From the NCBI GenBank assembly GCA_035048815.1, contig JAUCBN010000025.1, positions 10,564,501 through 10,628,500 of the forward strand: a DNA stretch of 64,000 nt, written 5' to 3'. Shown here piece after piece: positions 32,906 through 45,374 of the stretch. Position 1 is the stretch's first letter, and each line of letters opens with the position of its first letter. The notes under the pieces were generated by a model that was given only the letters and a program-made list of their open reading frames with translations, did not search any database and was not told where the DNA came from. Position numbers and translations under genes: made by a program. The DNA is from Abelmoschus esculentus (Eukaryota > Streptophyta > Magnoliopsida > Malvales > Malvaceae).

Positions 32906-34227
32906 TGTCGCGTGTCAAAAGTGTGCGTTTAGTGCAAGTGGACACATCGAAAGTAATAAGTGATAAGTATTATCGGATTATCGTCTCCACAGGACTGGTA
33001 GACTTAATATGCCTTCTTCACCTTCTTGTTCTGTAGAAAAGTAAAAACACAAGTGATTGAAGTTGGTTTATCTAAACTGAAATACCTAAACAAAAATAAA
33101 GAGAATTAATAATAGAGAAAGATGGGTCAGGATCCAGTTGCGTTGTATTGTGGATTTGATTGACTTGTCTCTGCTCAATGCAATCGTATATCACTGTCTC
33201 GGCAGTACTGCAGTTTACTGCCTCGGCAGCGACGATAGTTGTCCGCCGTGGCAATCCCTTGCTCGTGGTTGGACTTTACCAAAGTTCGGAAAGTGTCCTT
33301 GAATGACTCCGCTTATCCCTAAGTCAGAGTGCTGTTCATGACTAGTCCTTGATGATACCTCCCGGCGTGAACCAATTATACTCACCAACCAATCTCACAC
33401 TTCTTTTAGCCGCTGAAATTCTTAACCTATCCCTAGGCCGAGTTAGTATTTCGAGATTGAAACACCGTACTTACCCCTTTCGTGAATCTAACTCTCTCGA
33501 GCTTAGATAAATAGATTACTCACAAACTTCCCTCCTGGGCTTGAATGCAAGAAGAAAGAATAACAAAGGATAAGCAAACCTTGATAATTTTATTGCATTG
33601 AAACAAAGACAAAGTACAATCTCCTCTCACATATACTCGACAACCTTCACCTAATCCCTAAGAAGGTTTAGAACATAATGGAGAGGAAGAAGACAAGTAT
33701 AGAATTCGACTCTCTCTCCCTAGGTATTTTGTGTCTAGTACATTAGGTGGCTAGGTCTTTATATAGGCTAGACTTAGGGCAAACCTTTCCTAAGTAGAAT
33801 ACAACTTGGAGTAGGGAACAAGTCAAGTACATAATTAAAATATTTCCAAGTTTGATTCGGCTAAGGGGGCTTTCCCGCATGGTGTTTTCTTGGGCTTTTC
33901 CTCATGCTAGCCAGCTCTGATTCATGGGTTTTGAGTCCAGACACGTCCCTTGGATTTTTATCTTTCCATCGCCTACAGTCTTGCTTCCTATCTTTCTGCT
34001 GCTGCCTCGGCATCAGGTCTTGCCTCGGCCTTGTCGCTGCCGCGGCACTGGTTCTCCTGCACAGATAAAAAATGCAGTAAAACGTGTCTTTTCTGTAAAT
34101 ATTATCTTTATGAGCTTTACTTCTAAATATATCACGTTGAGTTCATGCATAGGTCCAAGTGGGTGTATATTTGGTGATTAATGCCCATAAGAGAAGTAAA
34201 AAGTGATAGTGTATTGAGCACTTATCA
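32906..34227 (-). repeat. S4: solo LTR (type II) in A6 protease region
   Basis: 1322 bp on the minus strand with perfect duplications cattc (32901-32905 and 34228-34232). Palindromes at 33219-33228, 34003-34012 and 34038-34047. Confidence 0.96.
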
Positions 34228-34232
34228 CATTC

Positions 34233-36642
34233 TGCCAAGGCAGGAAATTTTGGTACCTGCTGTGTGAATGGCCTTGCACTCCTCTAGATCATCATATTTT
34301 TTTAAGTTGTGGAATGCATTGAGTTTGACATGTTGGTCATTGACCCGTATTGTCAACTCTTCTTTTTCCACATCAATTAATGTACGCCCAGTTGCAAGGA
34401 AAGGTCTCCCAAGGATGATCGGTGCATTCTCATCTGCTTCACAATCAAGGACAAGAAAATCAACAGGAAAAATAAACTTATCAATTCTTACTAGTATGTC
34501 CTCGATTTTGCCTTCAGGTTGCACGTAGGATCGATCCGCTAGTTGGAGCATAACTATTGTAGGTTTTGCCCTTCCTATTCCAAGCTTTTGGAAGACAGAC
34601 TTTGGCATAGATTGATGCTTGCTCCAAGGTCGCATAGGGCCTTACCTTCATAATTTTTACCTATTGCACAAGGTATGATGAAGCAACCAGGATCCTTTAA
34701 CTTCGGTGGCATGCGATTGTGCAACATTGCCATGCATCTCTCGGTAGCAGCCATTGTCTCAAACTCACCTATTCGTTTCCTCTTTGACACCATGTCCTTT
34801 AAAAACTTGGCATAGTTAGGTATTTGTTCAATTGCCTCTACGAACGGTATGTTAATGTGGACTTGCCTTAGAATATCAAGGAATTTCTTGAACTGCTGGT
34901 CCTGTTTTTGCTTTTTCAACCTTTGTGGAAAAGGTGGTGGTGGTCTCATCTCATCCAGGTTTTCTTTAGTTTGGAATTTAATACCTGGCACCACTGGGAT
35001 TGTCGGTGTCTCGGCAGGCTGTTCAGGAGCTGCTGCGTTCTCTGTCGGGGTAGTGTTATCAGTATCAGTTTGCTCAGCCTTTTCTTTTGCTGGATTTGTT
35101 GATTGAATTTGGCTCTCTGGGATCTTTTCCTTCAGCTGTAGACAACTCCTAGTAGTGATAGCTTTGCACTGTTCATGGCCTATTACCTTAGCAACTTCAG
35201 TATTGCTAGGTAGTTCTCCTTGTGGTCCAGTGTTTATGTTTTGAGCAAACTGCCCAACCTGGGTTTCTAACGTTTTAATGGTCGCTTCTTGATTTTGCAA
35301 CCGCATCTCAGTTCTATTCATAAAAGCGTCTTTCCTTTTGATGAAATTACTATTCTCTGCCACGTAAGACTCAGTTTTCATCATAAAGGCCTTAAGCGTG
35401 TTTTCCAATGAACTTATCGATTGTTGCTGCATCTACTGTTGCGGCATTGACTGCTGGGCCGGCGGCGGCGGCAGTTGTTGCATCGGTTGCTGAAATCCTA
35501 AAGGTTGGATGATTGGGTTTAAGGCATTGTTAGGGTTGCTCCACGATAGGTTTGGATGCCTCTTCCATGAGGGGTTGTATGTGTTGGACATCATATTGTT
35601 GTGGTTGTAGTTCCCAACATACATACTGGTTTCTTGATTCATGCAATCAGAGGAACTGTGGTTACGTCCACATAAGTCACAATACGAATCAATTACCTTA
35701 ACCTCACGGGTATTTTGCTATAATTGTAGGTTTTGCACCATCTTGGTAAGAGAGGCCAATTATGCTGCCACTGAATTCGATGAGTCTAATTCATTTACCG
35801 TGGCTTGGCGTCTTACTCCTCCTCGCCTAGATGTTAGAAATTGGAAGTCATTTTTTGCGAGTTTATTTAGTATCTCAATAGCTTCCTCAGGTGCTTTATC
35901 CAGGAGTATTCCGTTTGCTGAGGCATCTAACATCATCCTTGTCGGGGCATTCGTGGCATTGTAGAACATTGTCACCTGTGTCCATAGGGGAAATTCATGC
36001 AAAGGACACTTGTGTAGTAAATCTCTGTAGCGCTCCTATGCCTCGTACATTGGTTCGTCATCTACCTGTCGAAAAGAAGTGATTTCATTACGAATTCTAT
36101 CATATAAGTTCGTAGGATTAAAATGAGTAATAAAATCACAACAAAGTTTACTCCAAGATCCATTAGATCCTGCTGGAATGCTATTCAACCAAGCTTTCGC
36201 CCTATCCCTCAGTGAATAGGGGAATAGCTTCAATCGCAAGACATCTTCATGGACTCCTTGGATTTTGAAAGAGTTGCAAATTTCCATGAAGGACTTAAGG
36301 TGTTGCCTTGTGTCTTCAGTTGCAGACCCACCAAATTGTCCAATAGTGTTAAGCATATTGAACATAAAAGGTTTCAGTTCAATGTGGGTTACTTCTATCT
36401 CCGGTGTAATGACTCCTGGGTTTAATCCATTTAAGTCCTCTTCCAGGAAGTCTCTGACAGTGAGCTGCCGCGGCCGAGGTGGCGGCGGTAAACCTCCATT
36501 ATTGGTAGGTAAGTTTTGTCCTGCTGGGTGCTCTGCCATAGCCTCTTGGATTTGTCTCCTCAACCTTATCCTTCCTTATCCTTGTTCTTTCGATCTCTGG
36601 ATCTAACTCGTATAAGGGGTTCGTTGGGTTGGCCCTGGTCAT
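34233..36642 (-). pseudogene. gag: gag and protease of A6
   Basis: ATG at 36642 (MTRANPTNPLYELDPEIERT). Gag core, a knuckle with one Cys changed (RNHSSSDC region near 35650), the helical and Q-rich parts, and protease with DLGAS near 34645 and IILGRPFLATG near 34400. Several frameshifts and stops (near 36560, 36030, 35760, 35640, 35432 and 34600) make it non-functional, in contrast to the nearly identical but open frame of A7. Confidence 0.9.
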
Positions 36643-36716
36643 ACACCAAGAAAAACAAAAGTAAAATAAAAATAAAAAGAAACAAGAAAATAAAGAAAAC
36701 AAAATTTAGTTGCCAG

Positions 36717-36734
36717 CCCCCGGCAACGGCGCCA
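36717..36734 (-). other. Primer binding site of A6 (tRNA-Asp)
   Basis: Reverse complement TGGCGCCGTTGCCGGGG, an exact match to the plant tRNA-Asp 3' end over these bases. It lies 6 bp from the LTR end at 36741. Confidence 0.92.
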
Positions 36735-36740
36735 AAAACT

Positions 36741-38072
36741 TGTCGCGTGTCAAAACTGCGCGTTTAGTGCAAGTGGACACATCGAAAGTAATAAGTGATA
36801 AGTAATTATCAGATTATCGTCTCCACAGGGACTGGTAGACTTAATATGTCTTCTTCGACTTCTTGTTCTGTAGAAAGAAATAAAATAAAACACAAGTGAT
36901 TGATGTTTGGTTTAATTAAACTAAAATAACTAAGCAAAGTAAAGGGATTTAATAATAGAGAGAGATAGGTTAGGATCCAGTTGCGTTGTATTGTGGAATT
37001 GATTGACTTGTCTCTGCCCAATGAAATCGTATATCATTGCTTCGGCAGTACTGCAGTTCATTGCCTTGGCAACGACGATACCTGTCCGCCGCGGCAATCC
37101 CTTGCTCGTGGTTGGACTTTACCAAAGTTCGGAAAAGTGTCCTTGAATGACTCCGCTTATCCCTAAGTTAGAGTGCTGGTGATGACTAGTCCTTGATGAT
37201 ACCTCCTGGCGTGAACCAATTATACTCAGCAACCAATCTCACACTTCTTTTAGCCGTTGAAACTCTTAACCTATCCCTAGGCCGAGTTAGTGTTTCACGA
37301 TTGAAACACCGTACTTACCCCTTTCGTGAATCTAACTCTCCTGAGCTTAGATAAATGGATTACTCACAAACTTCCCTCCCGGGCTTGAGTGCAAGAACAA
37401 GGAATAACAAAGGATAAGCAAAACTTGATAACTTTATTGCATTGAATCAAAGACAAGGTACAATCTCCTCTCACAAATACTAACAACCTTCCCCTAAACC
37501 CTAAAGAAATTTAGAACATAATGGAGAGAAAGAAAACAAGATTATAAGTCGGCTCTTTCTCTCTAGGTTTTCCCGTATATGTTACATTGGGTGGCTAGGT
37601 CTTTATATAGGCTAGACCTAGGTCAAACCTTTCCAAAGTATAATACAACTTGGAGTAGGGAACAAGTCATGTACATAATTAAAATATTTCCAAGTTTAAT
37701 TCGGCTAAGGGGGCTTTCCCGCGTGGCCTTGTCTTGGGCTTTTCCTCATGCTAGCCAGCTCCGATCCATGGGCTTTAAGTCCAAACACGTCCCGTGGATT
37801 TTTATCTTCCAATCGCCTACAGTATTGCTACCTGGCTCTCAGTTGCTGCCTCGACATCAGGTCCTGCCTCGGCCTTGTCGCTGTCGTGGCACTGGTTCTC
37901 CTGCACAGATATGAAAATGCAGTAAAAGGTGCATTTTCTGTAAATATTATCTCTATAAGCATAACTTCTAAATATATCACATTAAGTACATGCATTGGTC
38001 CGAGTGGGTGTAAATTCGATTATTAATGCCAACAAAAGGTGTAAAAAGTGATAATGTGTTGAGCACTTATCA
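36741..38072 (-). repeat. 5' LTR of A6 (type II)
   Basis: 1332 bp, TGTCGCG (LTR end) to CTTATCA (LTR start). TATA box on the minus strand at 37609-37601, AATAAA on the minus strand near 37437. The target duplication actgc follows at 38073. Confidence 0.95.
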
Positions 38073-39127
38073 ACTGCCTCGACAGGGATGATGCTAGTCC
38101 GCCGCGACAATATCTTATTCTTGGATAGACTTTACCAAAGTTCGGTAAAGTGTCCTTTGATGACTCCGCTTATCTCTAAGTCGAAGTACTGTTGATGACC
38201 AGTCCTTGATGATACCTCTCGGCGTGAATCAATTATAATCACCAACCAATCCTACACTTCTTTTAGCCGTTGAAACTCTTAACCTATCTCTAGGCCGAGT
38301 TAGCATTTCCCGATTGAAACACCGTACTTATTCCTTTCGTGAATCTAACTCTCTCGATATTACATAAATGGATTTCTCACAAACTTCTCTCTTGAGCTTG
38401 TATACAAGAACAAGGAATGACAAAGAATAAGCAAACCTTGATATTTTATTGCATTGAAACAAGAAACAAAAGTCAATCTCTTCTCACTAATACTCTACAA
38501 CTTTTACCTAAGCCTAAAGAAACTTAGAACATAATAAAAAGTAAAAGAGAATTCTAAAATCTAAGATGAAGTCGGCTCTCTATGATGCTAAGTGCTTTGT
38601 GCCGAAATCTCCTATCTCCCTTTTCTCCTTAGACGGCTATGGCTTATATAGGCTTGGTCTAGGGCAATCCTTTCCTAAGTAGGAATACAACTTGGAGTAG
38701 GACACAAGTCAAGTCCATAAATAAAATATTTCCAAGTTTATTCCAACTAGGATGTTTTTCCCGCGTAGCCTTTGACTTGGGCTTTCCATGTGCTACCCAG
38801 CTCCAATCCATGTGCTGCTTGTCTAGAAACGTCCAACTCATTTTTCTCTTCAGCTTGCCTACAATATCGCTACTTGTCCTTCAACTGCTGCCTCGGCATC
38901 AGGTCCTGCCTCGGCCTCAATCGCTGCCGCGACAATAGTTTTTCCTGCACAGACACAAAAGTGCAATAAAACTTGCCCCTTTTTTATAAGTATCATCTTT
39001 ATATGTTACAAAAGCAAAATATCTAATTATCTCACACTAAGCACATGCATTGGTCCAAGTAGATGTAGATTTAGTGATTATTATCCATGAAAGGTATAAA
39101 AAGTGATAGTGAGTTGAGAACTTATCA
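38073..39127 (-). repeat. 5' LTR of A5, distal part
   Basis: Continues the A5 LTR after A6 and ends CTTATCA at 39127, followed by the atgag duplication and A4 RT. Palindrome at 38889-38898. Confidence 0.93.
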
Positions 39128-40353
39128 ATGAGATTTTGTGGCCCAAAACTATGCCTTCATTTACCATAAAGTGACATTTTTCCCAGTTGAGAACTAAATT
39201 GGATTCCTCACATTTTTGAAGCACTTTCTCTAAATTGCTGAGGCAATGATTGAAGTTGTCTCCAAAGACTGAAAAATCATCCATGAATATCTCCAGGAAG
39301 TCTTCGACCATGTCATGAAAAATTGTCATCATGCATCTCTGAAATGTTGTCGGGGCATTACAAAGGCCGAACGACATTCTTCTAAATGCATATGTCCCAT
39401 ACGGGCAAGTGAAGGTAGTTTTTGCCTGGTCTTTAGGGTCTATGGCAATCTGATTATAACCTAAATATCCATCAAGAAAACAGTAAAAGGGCTTACCAGC
39501 AAGTCTATCAAGCATTTCATCAATGAAAGGCAATGGAAAATGATCCTTCTTTGTTGCCTTATTTAATTTGCGGTAATCCATACAAACCCTCCAACCGGTC
39601 ACAGTCCTGGTTGGGATCAATTCATTGTTTTCATTGGTTATGACCGTCATGCCACCTTTCTTGGGTACACATTGTACCGGGATTACCCATACACTATCAG
39701 AGATAAGGTAGATGATTCCAGCATCAAGCCATTTGATTATTTCCTTACGTACTACCTCCTTCATGGCATGGTTAAGTCTCCTCTGGGCCTTAATAGTAGG
39801 CTTGTGCTCTTCCTCTAAAATGATTTTATGCATGCAAACGGCTGGGCTTATCCCCTTCAAGTCATCAATTGACCACCCAATTGCCTTCTTGTGTTGACGC
39901 AGCATCTCTATCAAGCTATGTTCCTGTTTTGGCTGCAACTTAGAAGAAATAATTATGGGCATTGTGTGGTTGGATCCCAAATAAACATATTTTAATTTAT
40001 CAGGTAAAGTTTTTAATTCAATAACCACTGGTTCCTCACCTGAAGGTTTTTCATCCTTACTTGGGTAATTTAAAGGTTCGAAATACTTACCTGGAAGATG
40101 TGTTGTCCAGCTAATCTCCTCAATCTCTTGTGTTTCAACTTCATCGTCTTTGGGCATACTGTCCAAGACTCTGCTGTAACAGTCATCAATTGTACTGCCG
40201 AGGCAACGCTGTGACATATTGCCGATACTGCTACCAAGGCAGTGGTTGCTAAAACAGGGGGGTTGTGCTGTCTACATCTGTGGTGTGAATTACCTGGCAT
40301 TCCTCTGGATCATCATGTCTTTTCAACATCTGGCAAACATTGAGTTTGACTTG
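39128..40353 (-). pseudogene. pol: Reverse transcriptase N-terminal and catalytic part of A4, with spacer
   Basis: The minus frame from 40217 to the A5 insertion point is open for about 360 codons. It covers HLPGKYFEPLNYPSKDEK, KEVVRKEIIKWLDAGII, VCMDYRKLNKATKKDHF, the catalytic FMDD (39287-39276), and CEESNLVLNWEKCHFMVNEGIVLGHKIS, where A5 interrupts. Stops between protease and 40217 (for example TAG near 40350 replacing a Gln codon) separate it from gag-PR. TGCCGAGGCA on the minus strand reads TGCCTCGGCA (40196-40205), near the frame start. This is the longest undamaged RT stretch of the family in the window. Confidence 0.9.
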
Positions 40354-41739
40354 CTAGTCGTTAACTCTCATTGTCAATTCTCCTTTTTCCACATCAATAA
40401 GTGTGCGTCCAGTAGCTAGAAAAGGTCTCCCCAGGATGATCGGTGCATTGTCATCTGCTTCACAATCAAGAACAAGAAAGTCAGCTGGAAAAATAAATTT
40501 ATCTACCCTTACCAATATATCCTCGATCTTTCCTTCAGGATGCACATATGATCTATCTGCCAATTGGAGCATCACAGTTGTAGGTTTTGCCCTTCCTATT
40601 CCAAGCTTTTGGAAGACAAATTTAGGCATCAAGTTTATGCTTGCTCCAAGATCACATAGGGCCTTTCCTTCATAGTGATTTCCAATTGCACATGGTATAG
40701 TGAAACATCCAGGGTCCTTCAATTTAGGGGGCATGCGATTATGAAGCATGGCCATGCATCCTTCTGTCGCGGCAACAGTTTCAAACTCACTAAGCCTTCT
40801 CCTTTTGGACATAATATCTTTTAGGAATTTAGCATAGTTTGGCATTTGTTCTATTGCATCAACTAATGACAAATTAATGTGGACTTGCTTCAGGATGTCT
40901 AAGAACTTTTTAAACTGATACTCCTGCTTTTGTCTTTTCAACCTCTGTGGAAAAGGTGGTGGGGGTCGCATTTCCTCTAGTGTTTCATTAGTTTGGAATT
41001 TAATGCCTGATACCACTGGTATATCTACTGCTTCAGTTGCTGGCCGTGGAATTACCGACTTCTCTACTAAGGTAGGTTCACTTGGTTCAGCATCTAAATC
41101 CGTTTTATCTGGTTCTTCTTGTTCCACTAGTGGGACTTTATCTGTCGAACTTCTTGTTACCTCTTTAAGTTGTAAGCCACTCCTAGTAGTGATTGCCTTA
41201 CATTGCTCATGGCCCATTCCCCTTGCAACTTCAGTATTGCTGAGTAATCCTCCTTGTGATCTAGTGTTCAGATTTTGAGGGAACTGCCCAACTTGAGTTT
41301 TCAGTGTTTTAATGGTTGCCTCTTGGTTTTGCAACCTCATTTCAGTTCTGTTCATGAAAGCATAAGTTCTCTTAATGAAGTTACTATTCTCAGCCATATA
41401 TGATTCAGTTTTCATCATAAATGTCTTAAGAGAATTTTCCAATGAACTTGCAGACTGTTGTTGAGGCATCTGCTGCTGCGGCAGTGGCTATTGTCCCTGC
41501 TGCTGCGGCGGATTTAGGGCATTATTAGGATTACTCCATGAGAGATTTGGATGCCTCTTCCATGCCGAATTATATGTATTGGACATCATGTTGTTGTTTC
41601 GGTTGTAATTTCCCACATACAGGCTAGATTCTTGATCCTGCATGCACTCAGAAGAACTATGGTTACCTCCACATAAATTACAAGAAGAATCTATTACCTT
41701 GACCTCATGGGTTTTATTTTGCATTTGCATATTTTGAAC
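40354..41739 (-). pseudogene. gag: gag C-terminal half and protease of A4
   Basis: Minus frame 41469-40354 (371 codons open) covers the helical part (LKTFMMKTESYMAEN), the segment QCKAITTRSGLQLKE, and protease with DLGAS (40653-40639) and IILGRPFLATGRTLIDVEKGE. Upstream of it, 41730-41488 keeps the knuckle CNLCGGNHSSSEC. A stop near 41488 separates the two. The sequence before protease (VEQEEPDKTDLDAEPSEP) differs from that in A1, A6 and A7, which marks A4 as a distinct, older lineage. It is cut at 41739 by T1. Confidence 0.9.
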
Positions 41740-44472
41740 TGTAACATCCCGGTTTTGGGGTTAGTAGTTTGAGTGTTGGTTTGGGGGATTCGGTTCAAGT
41801 CGAATTAGATTCTTCGGTTCATTAATTCTGGGAAAATTAAAATAATAATAATTTAATCGAACAAGTAATAATTTTTCGGAAAGGTTTAAAAATATTAAAA
41901 TGGTGTTTTAAAGTTAAAGGAATATTATTGAGCCTTAATTTGATTTTAATTAGTCTTAATTTTGTACTAGTGACTAAATTGTAATTTTTGGAAAAAGTTT
42001 AGGGATCTAATTGGTGATTTTCGGAAATTAAGATTTTTAGTGACTAAATTGGAAAGTAAGCCATACTTAGAATCCTTACAGGGCCATTAACCCAATTTAT
42101 TTTTAATTAAAGATTATCCACCAAATATGTTTTAATTAATTTTAATAAATTGCTTATTTTCATTTTCTTTTGTAACCTCCCATTTTCTCATCTTTTCTCC
42201 CAAAATTTTCTCTCCATTTTCTCTCCATCTTCTTCTCCAAATTTCTTCAATTACTTGCTGATTTCTTCTTCATTTTCAACAAGATTTATTTCATTTTACT
42301 CATCTTTTCATTCTCTACAAAACCTACTCATCAATTTTTCAAAATCAATATCCATTTTCAAGGAAATCAAGAGAGGGTTTCTCATCTTTTTGGTGGAGTT
42401 AATCTCAAAGGTAAAATTCTGATTTCTAATCTTTTTCTAAGGTTCTTTATTGAAGTTCCCAAGTATTGGCTTGCTCATCAACAATTGCTATTTAATTTTG
42501 TGTTTCTAATTCAAGATCTATGAGTTTTATGATAGTTTTTGTGAAATCTTTTAGATATCAATTGATGCTAAAATTAGGATGATTTAATTATGATATTAGG
42601 TTAATTAAAAGATTGATTGAGTCTTGAAATAAGTTAACAACAAATTAATCCCAGAATAATGCAATCAGTGGTGTTTTAAGGTGGTTTTCGGTTGTTTTAG
42701 GGGTTGTTTTAAGTGTTCTGCTCTTGCTGGAGGTATAAGTATGGTTTGGAAGTGTTTTTAGTTCATAATTGAGGTGGATTATATGTTATATTCATAAGGT
42801 TAAGTGCTGATGTTGTTTCGGATAAGTTTCAGCTTGGTTTTCGGTCTTTTCGGCAAGGTTTTCGATAGTTTTGTGGAGGTTTAATGTGGATGTTGTTTTG
42901 AGCATGTTATGATGTGAATATGCTCTGTTTTTAATATTGTAGAGGAAGTGCAAGAAGGTCCGTAAGTGGCTGGTGCGTTGGTGTTGCCGTCGGAGCGTCG
43001 GCGAGGGCTTGTTTCGCTTGTCGGTGAGTGATTTCGGGTTTAAAGTGTTTCGCAAAGGTTAGGTTCTGTTTTGGGGACTATGGAATAGTGTGAAAACTTT
43101 CCATAGTTCAAGAGTAAGTGTTCTAAATGATGTTGATGCATTACCTTAAGTTTCGGCTATTTCGGTAATAGCTTTTATAAATGATGATTCAATATGATTT
43201 TGGAATTGCATATATTTGATTTTGAAATGATGGATGCATGTATTAATTGCTGAAAATGCATGGTTTAGAAAGGTATTCATGGCTTATGAAAGCATGAAAA
43301 TAAATTGGAACAATATGTGGTTATTGCCTTATAATTGATTACGCCATTGAGCATGATTTTGGTTCACATGATGAACATTTAATGAGTGCATTATGAGCAG
43401 CAAGTTGACATGCATGATTGGAAATTATATTGGCTTAGTGACACTAACCTTAGATTCGAATACAAATGACATGTCATTAGGATTGAGTGCACTATAAATA
43501 TTATGGAAATAAAGAAAAAATGCCTACACGTAACAAGGGCGACTTTGTGTCCAACTGTGCGTGGTAGAGCTTGATAATGGTGACTTCGTGTCATGTCAAT
43601 GGTGACTTTGTGTCATGACGAGACCAAGGGTCTCTAAAACAATGGATCCGCATATTCAGTGAACTTAAGGTTCACATTAAGTGATCACTAGAAAGCCAAT
43701 ATACATACATGGAATAATTTGGAATATTGTGCATTATTTATGGAATGAATTGATAATGCCATGCATACTCAAGGAAATATTTTTGGTATTATGAACATGA
43801 ACATGATTTGTTAAACATGTTTTGTTTTAGAAAGGCATTACAAGTTATGGTTTTTAAATATGGTTTTAATTTGATGCATTGATGATTTTGTTTAGAGCTT
43901 CCTCACTAAGCATGTTTTGCTTAAGCTCTCCTTTCATCTTTGCAGAAAAATGGAGACATTTGGGGTTGCATTTGGAGCAAGAGGACCAAGGGGAAAAGAC
44001 CTCACATTTTTGGTATGATTTGGCAAATAAATAGGGGCTCGGCAATGTGTAAATCTATCCCTTATGAGAGAGTGTTTTGCTTTGGTTAATGAGTTGTAAT
44101 AAGACCTTATTTTGCTTTGGTTGTTGTTGGATGGATTGTGGTAATGATTTGGATTGTTTGTAATATGATCATGCATGTGTGTTTCTTGTTTTTGATCATA
44201 ACATAGGAAGCATGCCTATAGATAATTTTGGGGTCTTAGATGTTGGTAAATGTGTGCTTAAAATTGTCCTTTAAGTTTGGATATCATGCAAGTAGCTTAG
44301 GGTGACTAATGGTTGTGTTTAAGTGGATGGAACTCTTTTAAAATGTTCGGCTTTTGTTAATTGCACAGGGGGTATCAATACCTCTGGTGAGGGTATCGAT
44401 ACCCAAGGCTTATTTTGGGGCTAGTACCGAAACATGGTTCGATGCAATTATGCCACTAGACTCTGGAGTATC
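41740..44472 (+). repeat. T1: Tekay/Del-type LTR, first part
   Basis: Begins TGTAACATCCCGGTTTTGGG, the same terminus as the T2 LTRs, and aligns by eye with them up to the point where A7 enters. The left target duplication would be tgaac (41735-41739). It contains only a short, degraded version of the gactttgtgtc subrepeat array (about 43520-43620) and one perfect GGTATCGATACC (44392-44403). It continues at 63353. No coding sequence. Confidence 0.88.
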
Positions 44473-45374
44473 TGTCGCGTGTCAAAAGTGCGCGTTTAGT
44501 GCAAGTAGACACATCGAAAGCAATAAGTGATAAGTATTCATCGGATTATCGTCTCCACAGGGACTGGTAGACTTAATATGTCTTCTTCGTCTTCTTGTTC
44601 TGTAGAAAGAAATAAAATAAAACACAAGTGATTGAGTTTGGTTTAACTAAACTAAAATAACTAAGCAAAGTAAAGAGAATGAATATTAGAGAGAGATGGG
44701 TCAGGATCCAGTTGCGTTGTATTGTGGATTTGATTGACTTGTCTCTACCCAATGCAATCGTTTATCACTGCCTCGGCAGCACTGCAGATTACTACCTTGA
44801 CAGCGACGATACTGTCCGCCGCGGCAATCCCTTGCACTGCAGATTATAAGTCGGCTCTTTCTCTCTAGGTTTTCACGTATTTGTTACATTGGGTGGCTAG
44901 GTCTTTATATAGGCTAGACCTAGGGCAAACCTTTCCTAAGTAGAATACAACTTGGAGTAGGGAACAAGTCATGTACATAATTAAAATATTTCCAAGTTTA
45001 ATTCGGCTAAGGGGGCTTTCTCGCGTGGCCTTGTCTTGGGCTTTTCCACATGCTTGCCAGCTCTGATCCATGGGCTTTAAGTCCAGACACGTCCCTTGGA
45101 TTTTTATCTTCCAATTGCCTACAGTCTTGCTTCTTGGCTCTCAGCTGCTTCCTCGGCATCAGGTCATGCCTCGGCCTTGTCGCTGCCGCGGCACTGGTTC
45201 TCCTGCACAGATATGAAAATGCAGTAAAACGTGCCTTTTCTGTAAATATTATCTCTATAAGCATAACTTCTAAATATATCACATTAAGTACATGCATTGG
45301 TCCGAGTGGCTGTAAATTCGGTGATTAATGCCAACAAAAGGTGTAAAAAGTGATAGTGTGTTGAGCACTTATCA
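44473..45374 (-). repeat. 3' LTR of A7, with ~430-bp internal deletion
   Basis: 902 bp only. Both termini are intact, but the part between GCAATCCCTTGC (about 44834) and GATTATAAGTCGGC (about 44847) is missing relative to the 5' LTR. Palindromes at 44769-44778 and 45184-45193. Confidence 0.92.

Larger units (their letters stand above)
27180..38072 (-). mobile_element. A6: non-autonomous Athila-type element (gag-PR + ORF3)
   Basis: Complete from LTR to LTR on the minus strand with perfect duplications actgc (27175-27179 and 38073-38077). Order on the minus strand: 5' LTR (38072-36741), PBS, gag-protease (36642-34233), [S4], protease/pol-tail (32900-32755), ORF3 leader and TATA-like box, ORF3 (32297-30763), 3'UTR, PPT, 3' LTR split by S3. 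No RT or integrase sequence; the junction is the same as in A1 and A7. Confidence 0.95.
23069..39127 (-). mobile_element. A5: internally gutted Athila-type element (ORF3 part only), holding A6
   Basis: Minus strand, inserted in A4 pol with perfect duplications atgag (23064-23068 and 39128-39132). 3' LTR 23069-24438, 3'UTR, ORF3 fragment (25349-26537), a stray LTR 5' end (26538-26690), gag start plus PBS leader, and a 5' LTR (26798-27179 and 38073-39127) split by A6. All of pol and nearly all of gag are absent. Confidence 0.92.
19396..41739 (-). mobile_element. A4: old Athila-type gag-pol element in three pieces
   Basis: Minus-strand host of most other insertions. Reading 5' to 3' on the minus strand: gag (41739-40761), protease (40760-40354), spacer and RT (40353-39128), [A5], RT end and RNase H (23068-22140), integrase start (22139-21873), [S2], integrase end (20543-19673). 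No LTR of its own is in the window. Its 5' part is cut by T1 at 41739. The pieces join cleanly once the insertions and their 5-bp duplications are removed. Confidence 0.88.

Noticed and set aside
42150..42422. ORF rich in F, S and L in T1 (and copies at 48289 and 56452), looking like a membrane protein
   Set aside because: Pyrimidine-rich LTR sequence giving low-complexity translation; it is present in every LTR copy and interrupted in register.
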